Shown: positions 1 to 8,069, counted from the first letter of the stretch. The stretch is 12,087 bases of DNA from Prevotella sp. UBA7551 (GCA_002479145.1 DLLX01000050.1:18853-30939), one strand, 5' to 3'. Translations and numbers: made by a program. Notes: generated by a model not told the origin, from the sequence alone.

Positions 1-403
1 TTTCGTCGCCCAAAGCCATCATCTCGGCGGCGAGTATGGCGGCATTCTGTGCACCATTCACCCCCACCGTGGCCACTGGTATGCCCGGCGGCATCTGAAT
101 AATAGAGAGCATGGCATCGAGACCATCGAGCATACCCTTGATGGGCACACCGATTACGGGCAGCGATGTCGAGGCAGCGATCACGCCAGGCAGTGCTGCT
201 GCCATGCCTGCGCCGGCTATGATGACACGCAGACCACGCCCTTTGGCCTCGCGGGCAAACTTCTCCACGGCCTCTGGGGTGCGATGGGCGGACAAGGCAT
301 TGACCTCAAACGGAATCTCTTGCTCCTCAAGCCACTTGCAAGCCTTCTCCATCACTGGAAGGTCGCTTGTAGAACCCATGATAATACTCACTAATGGTTG
401 CAT
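1..403 (-). CDS. purE: N5-carboxyaminoimidazole ribonucleotide mutase PurE (class I), 3' end outside window
   Basis: PurE converts N5-CAIR to CAIR in de novo purine synthesis, in the cytoplasm. The first 134 residues are visible; class I PurE is usually about 160-170 residues, so roughly 30 are missing beyond base 1. Seen in the sequence: the nucleotide-binding start MGSTSDLPVM (residues 9-18), the SAHRTP motif (38-43) with His40 matching the catalytic His of E. coli PurE, the AGAGMAAALPG stretch (63-73), and the QMPPGIPVATVGVNGAQNAA region (103-122) typical of the family. E. coli has AAHLPG where this protein has AAALPG, so that His is replaced by Ala70; I believe this is usual in Bacteroidota. 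The ATG at 401-403 gives the family-typical N-terminus. A -7-like box lies about 80 nt upstream, and the M16 peptidase terminator separates this gene from the next. Confidence 0.95.
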   Translation of the reverse strand, partial: MQPLVSIIMGSTSDLPVMEKACKWLEEQEIPFEVNALSAHRTPEAVEKFAREAKGRGLRVIIAGAGMAAALPGVIAASTSLPVIGVPIKGMLDGLDAMLSIIQMPPGIPVATVGVNGAQNAAILAAEMMALGDE

Positions 404-482
404 ATTCTTGCTCTTTTATTTGGTGACGAATGATAAAAAATGCGACACGCCACGCCTTCTTGCGCATGGGTGTATAGCTGTG

Positions 483-490
483 CAAAGATA
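483..490 (-). promoter_or_regulatory. Putative Bacteroidota -7 box upstream of purE
   Basis: The minus strand reads TATCTTTG, an exact match to the Bacteroidota -7 consensus TAnnTTTG, about 80 nt upstream of the purE ATG. No good TTTG -33 box is seen 19-20 nt further upstream, so this rests on the -7 element and its position alone. Confidence 0.5.
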
Positions 491-597
491 ACCATTTTTT
501 CCTAAACGCCGTGTTGGATGAGACCGAAATCAAGCCCGATCCTCATCAGTCACGTTGCTTGAACCGAAGTTGGCTATTAGGTCTGAGATAAAATACA

Positions 598-633
598 GGC
601 GGTGGAAAACTTATAGTAAAGTCTTCCACCGCC
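598..633 (-). terminator. Hairpin terminator after the M16 peptidase gene
   Basis: GGCGGTGGAA (598-607) pairs perfectly with TTCCACCGCC (624-633). After one A/C mismatch, an inner ACTT/AAGT stem closes a 6-nt loop. It begins 30 nt past the peptidase stop codon. On the minus strand the stem is followed by TGTATTTTAT, which is moderately T-rich. Its place between the peptidase gene and the purE promoter fits an intrinsic terminator. Confidence 0.75.
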
Positions 634-662
634 CTTTATGTTAGCTGTTGTTACCTAAAAGA

Positions 663-3479
663 TTACTTTTCTGGAAGCATCACCACCTGAACGTGGTTCT
701 TGGAGTCAAGTACCTTTTGGATGAATTTGGCAATCTTCTCAGGGGTAAGACCCTCCACTGCGGCGCGATAGCCAGAGTAAAGGTCTACACCCGACTCGAG
801 ATACTCGTCGATGGTGCTCATCCAGTAGCCATTGGTTTTCAGCTCTTCGTCAAGGTTCTTGAGCATATTGGCCTTGATCTTCTCCACCTTGTCGGCATCA
901 ATCTTCTTGGCACAGTCCTTCATACCTGAGTCAAGGAGGGAAAGGGCCAACTCCGACTTGTTGGGATCCATCGGACACTGGTCCACAATCTGGACAAAAG
1001 CCCTGTCGGCTGAGCGGGAGACGAAGCCGTAAGAACCCACGCTGTAAGCTGCAGAGGCATCCTCGCGGATTGACTTCAGATAGACCATCGAGAGCACCTG
1101 ACCTGCAGCGTCAGCCAGAACGGAGTTCTCAACGTTGTAGGCAACTGGCATGTGGTAGAAGTCACAGGCCATGGCCTTCGGCGTTTCCGACTTGCGCTTG
1201 AAGCAGTTGCTGACCTCTCCCTTGACAATTGGATCAGTCACATTCCACTTCTCGGCTTTACCCTGCGGCAGGCAGGCGATGTACTTCTCTATAAGCGGAC
1301 GGATAGTAGCCTCGTCAAAGTTACCGATGAAGTAGTAGGTGAACTGTCCGGCACTGGCAAAACGCTCTTTCTGAATCTGAAGAATGCGGTCGTAGTCGAT
1401 CTTTGCAAGGTCGCTATACTCACTTGGAGCGTAACGGGGATTGTGGTTATAGATGGTGCAGGTGATGGAGTCGCTGAACGCAGACTCCGGAGTAAGGCCT
1501 TTATTCTTCAAGTTAAGCTCCAGCTTGGCCATTGTGGACTTGTAGTTGTCCTCGTCCTTACTGACAGCCGTGAAGTTGAGATAGATGAGCTGCATCATCG
1601 TCTCCAAGTCCTTGGGGACAGACCAACCACTGAGGAACTGGTAGTATTCTCCCATACCCAGGCCTACTTGTGCCTGCTTGCCAAGGAGTGCTTTCTGCAA
1701 TTCATTGTTGGAGAAGTTGCCCAGACCACAAGTTCCAATGATACTGTTAAAGTACTTGGTGTTGATGTAGTCTGCTTTACCATAGAGGCTGCTGCCTCCA
1801 CGGCTCATCGCCTGGAACTGTATCTCGTTCTCCTTATAGTTGGTCTTCTTCAGAATGACGCGTGCTCCGTTGGAGAGGGTCAGCTCCTTATAGCCAAAGG
1901 TCTTGTTCTCCGTCTCCTTAACTATCTTGCCAGCCTTCGGCAGTGTCTTCTCATCGAGGAGCGGTTCGTTCTTCACATTGTCCTTATAGGCCTCGATAGT
2001 CTCGGTGCGCACGCTGTTGACAGCCTGCTGCATCTCTGCCTCGGTGGGATAAGTCTTGCCCGCCTTCTCCTGCTCATCAATGGAAACGACGAGGTTGGTG
2101 TCGTTGTCGGAGATGAGCTCTTTGGCATAGGCGTTGATCATATCGACCGTCAGGTTCGGAACAAGCTGCGTCATGATCTGGTATTCCACCTCAATACCAG
2201 GAATCGGTTCCTTGTCAAGGAAGTTGTCGCGGTACTCGTCGCCATACTGATCGTTCTTGATTTTGTTACGGTTCGTGTAGGCCGACTCCAGTTGTGAGAG
2301 GTACTCGGCCTTGGTACGGTCATACTCCGTGGCGGTGAAACCATGCTGACGCACGCGCTGTGCCTCACGATAGAGGGCGGAAAGTGTCTGCAACTCCTGG
2401 CCATCCTTGGATATTCCGTAGAGGTTGAAGGCGTCCTTGGTCTTGGAATAGATGTACTGTCCGTCATAGGCGTAGGCGTTAAGGAATGGGCAGTCGGCCT
2501 TCTGGGTCATCTCGTCGAAACGCTGATTGAGCATCATTCCCACCATATTCTTGACATATTGTTGTATGAAATACATCATATTGGCCTTTTCTGCATCAGG
2601 AATGGGATCATGCTTCATGGCGATGCTGACACTGCTGCGCTGCAACTCCTTGTCCTTGTCAAACACATAGATGGCCTTATCATTGTCGGGCACGGGCACA
2701 TCGACCACCGGTGCTGCGTTCTTAGGCTGCTTGGCATCCTTCCAGAGTCGCTTGATTTCGGCCTCGGTGTGATCCACGTCTACATTTCCGACAACGATGA
2801 TTGCCTGATTGCCAGGATGATACCACTTGTGATAGTAGTCGCGCAGCTCCTTGTACTTGAAGTTGTCCACCACCGACATCAGACCGATAGGCAGACGCTC
2901 GCCATACTTACAGCCCGGATAGAGCTTCGGCAACGTGCGCTCAAAGATACGCTGGGAAGCGGAAGAACGCAACTGCCACTCCTGATGAATGACTCCGCGC
3001 TCCTGGTCAATTTCCTTACCATCAAGCGTAAGGCCAGTGCTCCAGTCTTTCAGAATCAGCAAGCAGGAGTCGAGGGCCGTCTGACGCGTTGTCGGCACAT
3101 TGCAGATGCGGTAAACCGTCTGGTCAATACCGGTATAGGCGTTGAGGTCACTGCCAAACTCCACACCCAAGGAGCGGGTGTACTCGAGGAGCATGCTGTC
3201 GGGGAAGTGCTCCGAGCCATTGAAGGCCATGTGCTCAAGGAAGTGGGCCAGGCCGCGCTGTGACTCTTCCTCCTGAATCGATCCCACCCGTTGGGCGATG
3301 TAGAAGTTGGCCACATTCTCTGGCCAGTTGTTGTGGCGGATGTAGTACGTCAGCCCATTGTCCAGCTTGCCAATCCGAACATTCGGATCAACAGGGATGG
3401 GAGGCATCTGCGGCATCTGCGCAGAAGCCATGCCGGAGACGAAAGCAAAAGCCACTACAAGAAAGTGTTTAAGTTTCAT
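663..3479 (-). CDS. Secreted M16 family zinc metallopeptidase (pitrilysin/insulinase-like, 938 aa)
   Basis: A zinc endopeptidase of the M16 family, probably acting in the periplasm or at the outer membrane on peptides or unfolded proteins. A signal peptide is visible: MKLK, a hydrophobic stretch, then an ASA/Q cleavage site near residue 20, with no lipobox Cys. The inverted zinc motif HFLEH is at residues 79-83 (ligands His79 and His83, catalytic Glu82). The third ligand is predicted as Glu160 in ERGVIHQEW, exactly 76 residues after His83, matching the family spacing HxxEH-x76-E. The single chain holds two M16 halves: the active half covers about 30-480, and a second half from about 530 starts at KELTLSNGARVILKK and lacks an HxxEH motif, as expected for the substrate-binding half. 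At 938 residues it has the full length of this secreted Bacteroidota subgroup. It is monocistronic, with its own promoter and terminator. The substrate cannot be told from sequence. Confidence 0.95.
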   Translation of the reverse strand: MKLKHFLVVAFAFVSGMASAQMPQMPPIPVDPNVRIGKLDNGLTYYIRHNNWPENVANFYIAQRVGSIQEEESQRGLAHFLEHMAFNGSEHFPDSMLLEYTRSLGVEFGSDLNAYTGIDQTVYRICNVPTTRQTALDSCLLILKDWSTGLTLDGKEIDQERGVIHQEWQLRSSASQRIFERTLPKLYPGCKYGERLPIGLMSVVDNFKYKELRDYYHKWYHPGNQAIIVVGNVDVDHTEAEIKRLWKDAKQPKNAAPVVDVPVPDNDKAIYVFDKDKELQRSSVSIAMKHDPIPDAEKANMMYFIQQYVKNMVGMMLNQRFDEMTQKADCPFLNAYAYDGQYIYSKTKDAFNLYGISKDGQELQTLSALYREAQRVRQHGFTATEYDRTKAEYLSQLESAYTNRNKIKNDQYGDEYRDNFLDKEPIPGIEVEYQIMTQLVPNLTVDMINAYAKELISDNDTNLVVSIDEQEKAGKTYPTEAEMQQAVNSVRTETIEAYKDNVKNEPLLDEKTLPKAGKIVKETENKTFGYKELTLSNGARVILKKTNYKENEIQFQAMSRGGSSLYGKADYINTKYFNSIIGTCGLGNFSNNELQKALLGKQAQVGLGMGEYYQFLSGWSVPKDLETMMQLIYLNFTAVSKDEDNYKSTMAKLELNLKNKGLTPESAFSDSITCTIYNHNPRYAPSEYSDLAKIDYDRILQIQKERFASAGQFTYYFIGNFDEATIRPLIEKYIACLPQGKAEKWNVTDPIVKGEVSNCFKRKSETPKAMACDFYHMPVAYNVENSVLADAAGQVLSMVYLKSIREDASAAYSVGSYGFVSRSADRAFVQIVDQCPMDPNKSELALSLLDSGMKDCAKKIDADKVEKIKANMLKNLDEELKTNGYWMSTIDEYLESGVDLYSGYRAAVEGLTPEKIAKFIQKVLDSKNHVQVVMLPEK

Positions 3480-3523
3480 ACTCGTTATTTATTGATGATT
3501 AGTTAGAAATTCCTTTAGGCCTA

Positions 3524-3555
3524 CAAAAGTAAAAAAAATCCTTGAGTAGAGCAAG
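3524..3555 (-). promoter_or_regulatory. Promoter of the M16 peptidase gene
   Basis: The minus strand shows CTTGC (3551-3555), then 19 nt between its TTGC core and TACTTTTG (3524-3531). This fits the Bacteroidota consensus (TTTG or TTG, 19-21 nt, TAnnTTTG) with an exact -7 box. It lies 45 nt upstream of the ATG, implying a leader of roughly 35-40 nt. Confidence 0.7.
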
Positions 3556-3624
3556 TTGATATTCTATTTTCACAAAGATGAAACGTCTTTTTAATATAAA
3601 ATAACCTCCACAATGGCTGACTGG

Positions 3625-5163
3625 TTACTCTTTTCCTTTGTGTGACCGCTCCACGGCTGCCCGAAGACGCTTGAGAAAGTACCAGATGACAAGGAGGAGC
3701 ACATAGCAAAGCACCGTCTGAAGGACGGTAGGGTGGAGATTGTCGACCGTGGCATGGGGCAGTCCGGCCACCCATCGCAATATCGCGTTCATCCCTTTGG
3801 CCACTCCCACGACCCCTTGCGCCACAATCATCTGCGCCGCGGGCAGGGAGGAGAAGACAAATAGCAGGACGACCAGATAGAGCAAGACCGTGGCGCAAGG
3901 CACAGCCACGAGGTTGGAGAGCAGGAAATAGGTGGGGAAACGGCCAAACCCATAGGCCACGAGGGGTGCCGTGCCCACCTGTGCGGCAATGGAAAGGGCG
4001 GCAAAGTCACACATCTTGTGAGCTACACGGCGTTTCCATCCGCCTTGTCGGGTGGCAGGGGAGGGGGTGAGCAACGGGAAAAAGAGTTGGATGGACAACA
4101 CGGAGAGCACGGAAAGCTGGAAAGCCATGTCGTAAATCAGCAGCGGACGCGCGACAAGCATGATCATCACCGTGGCCATGAGGGTATTGACCGACTGATG
4201 GTCACGCCCCAACAGGCGGGCGAAGGAGTAGATGGACAACATCAGGGCGGCCCTGACGACCGACGGCGACAGCCCGGTAAGAAAGGCAAAGCACCACACG
4301 CACACCAGGGCAAGCAGCGTCGGCAGCCACCTTCCGCGTCTTCTGCGCCGTGAGAAGAGGGAGAACAGCCCGCAAAGGATGCCCAGGTGCAGGCCGGAGA
4401 GGGCCAACAGGTGGGCCGCACCCGCCCTACTGTAGTCGTCTTTGACCGTCTGGGTGAGCAAACTCTTGTCGCCGAGCGTCATCGCAGCCACGATGGCAGC
4501 CTCGTCGCCGCCTATTTGCCACTGGCGGTAGCGCAGGAGGAGGGTCTGTCGGGTCTTACGCGCTTGCAGCACCGCGCGATTCCACCACCCCAGCGGCTGC
4601 AACCGCACACGGGCTTTCTGCCAATCCTGCGGAAGAATGAAGGTCTCAGCCGAAAAACCATGCAGGCGAAGCCACCGGGCATAATCGAACTCGGACCGAT
4701 AGAAGTTGGTTGGCTCGCCGAGATAGGATGCCGCGCGGATGCCGTCACCCACATGGAGCCGCTCATAACGGCCCGTCAGTGTGTCGCGGAGCAGCTTGGC
4801 TTTGACCTGAAGGGGCTTCCCATGAGGACTGACGATGACCATGTCGAAGCGCACCACTTTCCCTTTCCTCACGGGCTCGCTCATCACCACGCCCTCATAA
4901 CACACCTTCTGCACGGGCAACGACCTCTGGAGACCAGCCTCGGCCTGTGAAGATAGCCATGCTCCCAGCTCATACAACGACAGCAAGATCAGCAAGCTGC
5001 CCGCCTTTGGGGAGCGAAAGCAGAGGAACAGCGTCACAATGGTGGCCGAAAGCGACACCGCCCACACCCCTGCAGGCCACCCCACCCACCTCGCGCTGAC
5101 GATGCCGAGCGCAAGCAAAGCCGTGGGAAGCAGGAGAGGGATGCGATGAGAAAACGGGGTCAT
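3625..5163 (-). CDS. comEC: ComEC/Rec2-type DNA-uptake channel protein without the C-terminal metallo-beta-lactamase domain (512 aa)
   Basis: An inner-membrane protein of the ComEC/Rec2 family, which carries single-stranded DNA across the cytoplasmic membrane during natural transformation. Seen: N-terminal hydrophobic helices (about 8-70), a soluble DUF4131/OB-like region (about 80-185, with GVVMSEPVRKGKVVRFDM), then the multi-helix 'competence' domain from about 220. This carries the family signature AHLLALSGLHLGIL (250-263), SPSVVRAALMLS (299-310), FQLSVLSVLSIQLFFPLL (348-365) and AAQVGTAPLVAYGFGRFP (393-410). The protein ends just after its last helix at residue 512, so the metallo-beta-lactamase-like domain of B. 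subtilis ComEC is absent. The ATG at 5163 is preferred: an upstream in-frame ATG at 5244 would overlap xerD by 35 nt and add a non-family-like N-terminus. The gene begins 46 nt after xerD on the same strand, so co-transcription is likely. Whether the organism is transformable is not shown here. Confidence 0.88.
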   Translation of the reverse strand: MTPFSHRIPLLLPTALLALGIVSARWVGWPAGVWAVSLSATIVTLFLCFRSPKAGSLLILLSLYELGAWLSSQAEAGLQRSLPVQKVCYEGVVMSEPVRKGKVVRFDMVIVSPHGKPLQVKAKLLRDTLTGRYERLHVGDGIRAASYLGEPTNFYRSEFDYARWLRLHGFSAETFILPQDWQKARVRLQPLGWWNRAVLQARKTRQTLLLRYRQWQIGGDEAAIVAAMTLGDKSLLTQTVKDDYSRAGAAHLLALSGLHLGILCGLFSLFSRRRRRGRWLPTLLALVCVWCFAFLTGLSPSVVRAALMLSIYSFARLLGRDHQSVNTLMATVMIMLVARPLLIYDMAFQLSVLSVLSIQLFFPLLTPSPATRQGGWKRRVAHKMCDFAALSIAAQVGTAPLVAYGFGRFPTYFLLSNLVAVPCATVLLYLVVLLFVFSSLPAAQMIVAQGVVGVAKGMNAILRWVAGLPHATVDNLHPTVLQTVLCYVLLLVIWYFLKRLRAAVERSHKGKE

Positions 5164-5209
5164 GACGGGAAAATGAGGTAAATCGGGGGACAAGACGTGG
5201 GCACAGCAC

Positions 5210-6151
5210 TCATTTCGACGATAAATCCGGATTGCCCCCGCCATGCTCCCGTGCCCATTTGATGTTGCGCGGGTGATGATGGAGAATCTCTTCGCGCAGC
5301 GTGGAGGTGTCGATATGGGTGTAAATCTCGGTCGTACCGATACTCTCGTGACCCAGCATCACCTGTATGACGCGCAGGTCGGCTCCTCCCTCGAGCAGCG
5401 CCGTGGCGAAACTGTGGCGGAAGGTGTGCGGAGAGATGGTCTTTTGTATGCCCGCCGCCCGCGCATACTTCTTCACCATGATGAGCACCATCGTCCGGGT
5501 GAGGTGGTGGCCACGACGGTTGAGAAACACATACTCTTCCTCACCGGGCTTGATTTTCATGGCGGAGCGGTCCACGTTCCACAGCATCAGCTCGTCAATG
5601 GCGCGCTGCGAGATGGGCACCAGGCGTTCCTTGTTGCCCTTCCCCAAGATGCGGAGGTAGCCTTCCTCGAGAAAAAGGTGCTGAAACTTGAGGTTGGTCA
5701 GCTCCGATACGCGCAGGCCGCAGGAGAAGAGCACCTCGATGATGGCCTTGTTGCGCTGTCCCTCCCATTTGTCGAGGTCGATGGCGGCCTCCAGCTGGTC
5801 AACCTCGGCGGTGGACAGCACCTCTGGCAGGTGGGCAGGGAGCTTGGGCGACTCCAACAGCACGGTAGGATCGCTCTTCAGATAGCCGTCCAACACGAGC
5901 CAACGATAGAACTGCCGCACGCCGCTAAGTACCCTTACCATAGAGCGCGCACTGATACCAAGGTCGGAAAGTGTTGCGGCAAAGTGCTCCAAATGCTCCA
6001 GTCTCACGTCCAACACGTCAATATTCTCGGAGGAAAGGTAGCGGGTGAGCTTCCCAAGGTCGCGCATATAGGCATCGATGGTGTTGGGAGAAAATCCTTT
6101 TTCCAACTGCAGGTAGCGCTGGTAACGTGCGGTCATGCTGCTGTTCATCAT
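5210..6151 (-). CDS. xerD: XerC/XerD-type site-specific tyrosine recombinase (313 aa)
   Basis: A tyrosine recombinase of the size and layout of XerC/XerD, which resolve chromosome dimers at dif during division. An N-terminal SAM-like core-binding domain covers about 7-95 (RYLQLEKGFSPNTIDAYMRDL) and a catalytic domain about 110-295. All expected catalytic residues are visible: Arg147 (SCGLRVSEL), Lys171 (LGKGNKERLVPI), His242 and Arg245 (HTFRHSFATALLEGGADLR), His268 (LGHESI) and nucleophile Tyr277 (EIYTH). The Met pair at 6151/6148 is preferred. The frame stays open for another 115 codons upstream, but those residues resemble nothing in the family and run into the next gene. Met at 6136 (MTARY) is also possible. 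XerC and XerD are hard to separate by eye; the D assignment is a judgement from overall likeness to the Bacteroidota xerD lineage. Nothing suggests an integrase of a mobile element: no adjacent tRNA, att repeats or cargo. Confidence 0.9.
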   Translation of the reverse strand: MMNSSMTARYQRYLQLEKGFSPNTIDAYMRDLGKLTRYLSSENIDVLDVRLEHLEHFAATLSDLGISARSMVRVLSGVRQFYRWLVLDGYLKSDPTVLLESPKLPAHLPEVLSTAEVDQLEAAIDLDKWEGQRNKAIIEVLFSCGLRVSELTNLKFQHLFLEEGYLRILGKGNKERLVPISQRAIDELMLWNVDRSAMKIKPGEEEYVFLNRRGHHLTRTMVLIMVKKYARAAGIQKTISPHTFRHSFATALLEGGADLRVIQVMLGHESIGTTEIYTHIDTSTLREEILHHHPRNIKWAREHGGGNPDLSSK

Positions 6152-6387
6152 CTCTATGGAGTGGCTAAGTGAATGAGGACGGGTTGGCCTCCGACTGATG
6201 TCAAAGGAAAAAACGGAAATGGGGGCAGGATGGTTGCAGATGATCGGCCGAGGATTGGAGGCTATCCGCTGCCCGAAGTATTGCGTTTTGGGGTGGAGGA
6301 TGGAAGAAAGTGGCACAGGCATTGCGTCTGCGGACAAGCTAAAAGGGAAAAAGACCCGCAGCGAAAGGGCGCGGCACGCATGGCCGC
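6152..6387. other. Gap between xerD and the GT9 gene with no supported gene
   Basis: The 236 nt stay open in several frames on both strands, but none of the translations resembles a protein family. No exact TAnnTTTG promoter box for xerD and no clear terminator for the GT9 gene is visible, so it is open whether xerD is read through from the upstream pair or has a weak promoter here. Confidence 0.5.
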
Positions 6388-7440
6388 CTACCGTACAACG
6401 ATTTCCTCCACGCGCTGGGCTATCCGCTCGGGCAGGATGTTCTCCATGCACGCAAAGTCGCCCCGCTGACAGGGTGCGTTGCCATAGACACTGCAAGGGC
6501 GGCAGGGCAGGTCATCCATCTGTATGGCGTTTTCGGCGGGCTGTCCCCATCCCATGAAGCCGGCAAAGGGATGTGTCGCTCCCCATACGCTCACAACAGG
6601 TGTCGCTACGGCACTGGCCAGGTGCATATTGGCACTGTCCATGCTCACCATCACGTCGAGATGGCTCATCAGTGTCAGCTCCTCATCGAGCGAATGGAGC
6701 ACTGTGCCCACACATTGTGCCTGAGGAAAGTCCTCGGCCCATGCCATGAGCTGCTCCCGCTCGCTTCCACCGCCTCCGAAAAGGAACAGCCGCCACGACG
6801 GGTGGCGCTCGCTGAGCAGATGGATGAGGCGGCGCATCTTCGCCTTGGGATAGACTTTCCCCGCATGGGCGGCAAAGGGGGCGATGCCGATCCACACCTC
6901 CTGCGCTCCCTTGTCGCCAATGCGGTCGGCGATGGGGGAGAGGTCGGCACCTCCTGGGGGGAAGATGGAGGTGAAGGAGAGCGTGACGGGATAGCCCAAC
7001 TCGGCAAACACATCGGCGTAGTTGGCAAAGGAGGTGGGCTGCTGCACCAATACCTTGTTCTTTCTGGCGCAAAGCCGGCTCTTGCCTTGGCGATGCTTGT
7101 CGATATGGGCCACCTTGAATCCCTCCAGGGCAAAGCGGTGGCGCAGATATTTGGTGCGCAACACGTCGTGCAGGTCGGCCACCGCCGTGGGGTGCTTGGC
7201 CACCAGACGGCGGTAAAGCGCATTGAGTCCGCGCACGCCATGGTACTCATCCGACACGTCGGCGGCCATAAACTCCACATTGGGGGCAAGGCCTTGGAAG
7301 AGCGGACGGACCATCGGACGGCTCACAAAGGAGATGCGCAGCTTGGGATACTGTGCCGCCAAGGACGCGACGACGGGCACCGCCATCGCCACATCGCCCA
7401 AGGCCGAGAAGCGGAGGATGATGATGTGGTCTGTCTTCAC
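6388..7440 (-). CDS. Glycosyltransferase family 9 (ADP-heptose:LPS heptosyltransferase-like, 350 aa)
   Basis: A GT-B fold glycosyltransferase of family GT9, which adds heptose or a related sugar to lipopolysaccharide core or another surface glycan on the cytoplasmic face of the inner membrane. Seen: the N-terminal signature IIILRFSALGDVAMAVPVV (6-24), the central IGIAPFAAHAGKVYPKAKMRRLI (184-206), the donor-binding GGGGSER (222-228), and the MDSANMHLASAVATPVVSVWGATHP block (267-291), with Asp268 and His273 in the conserved (D/S)xxxxH context. Near the C-terminus four cysteines lie in the pattern C313-x2-C316-x7-C324-x6-C331, resembling the Cys cluster of other GT9 enzymes such as WaaF. The start codon is GTG (minus strand 7440-7438) and overlaps the stop of the DUF4254 gene as GTGA, implying translational coupling. 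The exact acceptor and donor are not inferable. Other open frames on both strands over this gene are shadows. Confidence 0.92.
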   Translation of the reverse strand: MKTDHIIILRFSALGDVAMAVPVVASLAAQYPKLRISFVSRPMVRPLFQGLAPNVEFMAADVSDEYHGVRGLNALYRRLVAKHPTAVADLHDVLRTKYLRHRFALEGFKVAHIDKHRQGKSRLCARKNKVLVQQPTSFANYADVFAELGYPVTLSFTSIFPPGGADLSPIADRIGDKGAQEVWIGIAPFAAHAGKVYPKAKMRRLIHLLSERHPSWRLFLFGGGGSEREQLMAWAEDFPQAQCVGTVLHSLDEELTLMSHLDVMVSMDSANMHLASAVATPVVSVWGATHPFAGFMGWGQPAENAIQMDDLPCRPCSVYGNAPCQRGDFACMENILPERIAQRVEEIVVR

Positions 7441-8045
7441 TTCTTATGTTGATAGAGCACGGGGTTGGTGGCCGGGTCGTTGTACATCTTCATCTGCCGG
7501 TAGACTTTCATGTATTTGCGTCCAGCCTCTATGTCATCGAGCAACTGGCTGATGGCCGTCGAGAGGTCGCGCTGCTGCTCCAGGAGCACGTTGAGCTTCT
7601 GCTTGCACTTCTCGATGTGCTCCTGCGAGGCGTCGGTGCGCTGGGTCTGCTCCCGCATGTGGTAGATCTTGAGGTCGAGAATACTCAGGCGGTCGAGCGC
7701 CCAAGCCGGACTCTCGGTATTGATGGTCGCCCCGTCGAGCACCTTCACGTCGCAATAGAGCTGACGAAAGTAGGAATCAATCTGCTCCACGAGGTCCGTG
7801 CGGTCCTGATTGCTACGATCTATGCGGTGCTTGAGGTTCATTCCGTCGACAGGATTGATGTGCGGGTCGCGTATCAAATCCTCCAAATGCCACTGCACCG
7901 TGTCTATCCAGCACTTCAGGTAGAGTCGGTACTCTATTGAGCCGCGCTCATAGGGGTTGTGGATGGGCGTATCGACATTGTCCGTGAGGTGATAATCGCG
8001 GATGGCCTGATTGAAAATTTCGTTGCAATGTGCTATGAATGACAT
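7437..8045 (-). CDS. DUF4254 family protein of unknown function (202 aa)
   Basis: A soluble, helix-rich protein recognised as DUF4254; no biochemical role is known to me. Seen: IHNPYERGSIEYRLYLKCWI (28-47), the WHLED motif (52-56), a DRSNQDRTDLVEQID segment (76-90), the conserved ESPAWALDRLSILDLKIYHM (111-130), and a charged helical, possibly coiled-coil stretch (135-185). There is no signal peptide or membrane segment, so it is probably cytoplasmic. The start is placed at ATG 8045 (MSFIAHC). The longer frame from 8072 would begin inside the promoter -7 box (8070-8077), so its ATG cannot be on the main transcript. The gene leads a two-gene unit with the GT9 gene through a 4-nt GTGA overlap, which hints at a role in surface polysaccharide assembly; that is inference from context only. 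Confidence 0.88.
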   Translation of the reverse strand: MSFIAHCNEIFNQAIRDYHLTDNVDTPIHNPYERGSIEYRLYLKCWIDTVQWHLEDLIRDPHINPVDGMNLKHRIDRSNQDRTDLVEQIDSYFRQLYCDVKVLDGATINTESPAWALDRLSILDLKIYHMREQTQRTDASQEHIEKCKQKLNVLLEQQRDLSTAISQLLDDIEAGRKYMKVYRQMKMYNDPATNPVLYQHKK

Positions 8046-8069
8046 TTCAAATGTTTTTAGTTTACTATG

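Noticed and set aside
1152..3263. Long open frames on the plus strand (381 and 306 codons) antisense to the M16 peptidase gene
   Set aside because: They lie wholly inside a strongly supported gene, their translations resemble no protein family, and their openness follows from the codon use of the opposite strand.
3574..3590. Hairpin AAAGATG-AAA-CGTCTTT followed by T residues, as a terminator for comEC
   Set aside because: The T-run lies on the plus strand, whereas comEC is on the minus strand, where no T-run follows. The stem is short and contains a wobble pair, and no plus-strand gene ends here.
5164..5244. N-terminal extension of ComEC by 27 residues to the ATG at 5244
   Set aside because: It would overlap the end of xerD by 35 nt and the added residues look like a frame shadow of the xerD coding sequence rather than a membrane-protein start.
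5210..6151. The tyrosine recombinase as an integrase of a mobile island
   Set aside because: It matches XerC/D in length and layout, and there is no tRNA, attachment-site repeat, relaxase, transposase or cargo gene nearby.
6152..6496. N-terminal extension of XerD by 115 residues
   Set aside because: The frame is open, but the added residues do not resemble recombinases and overlap the GT9 gene; the 313-residue form has the usual XerC/D length.
6571..7452. 293-codon plus-strand frame antisense to the GT9 gene
   Set aside because: The minus-strand GT9 gene has clear family motifs along its whole length; the antisense translation is low-complexity and unlike any family.
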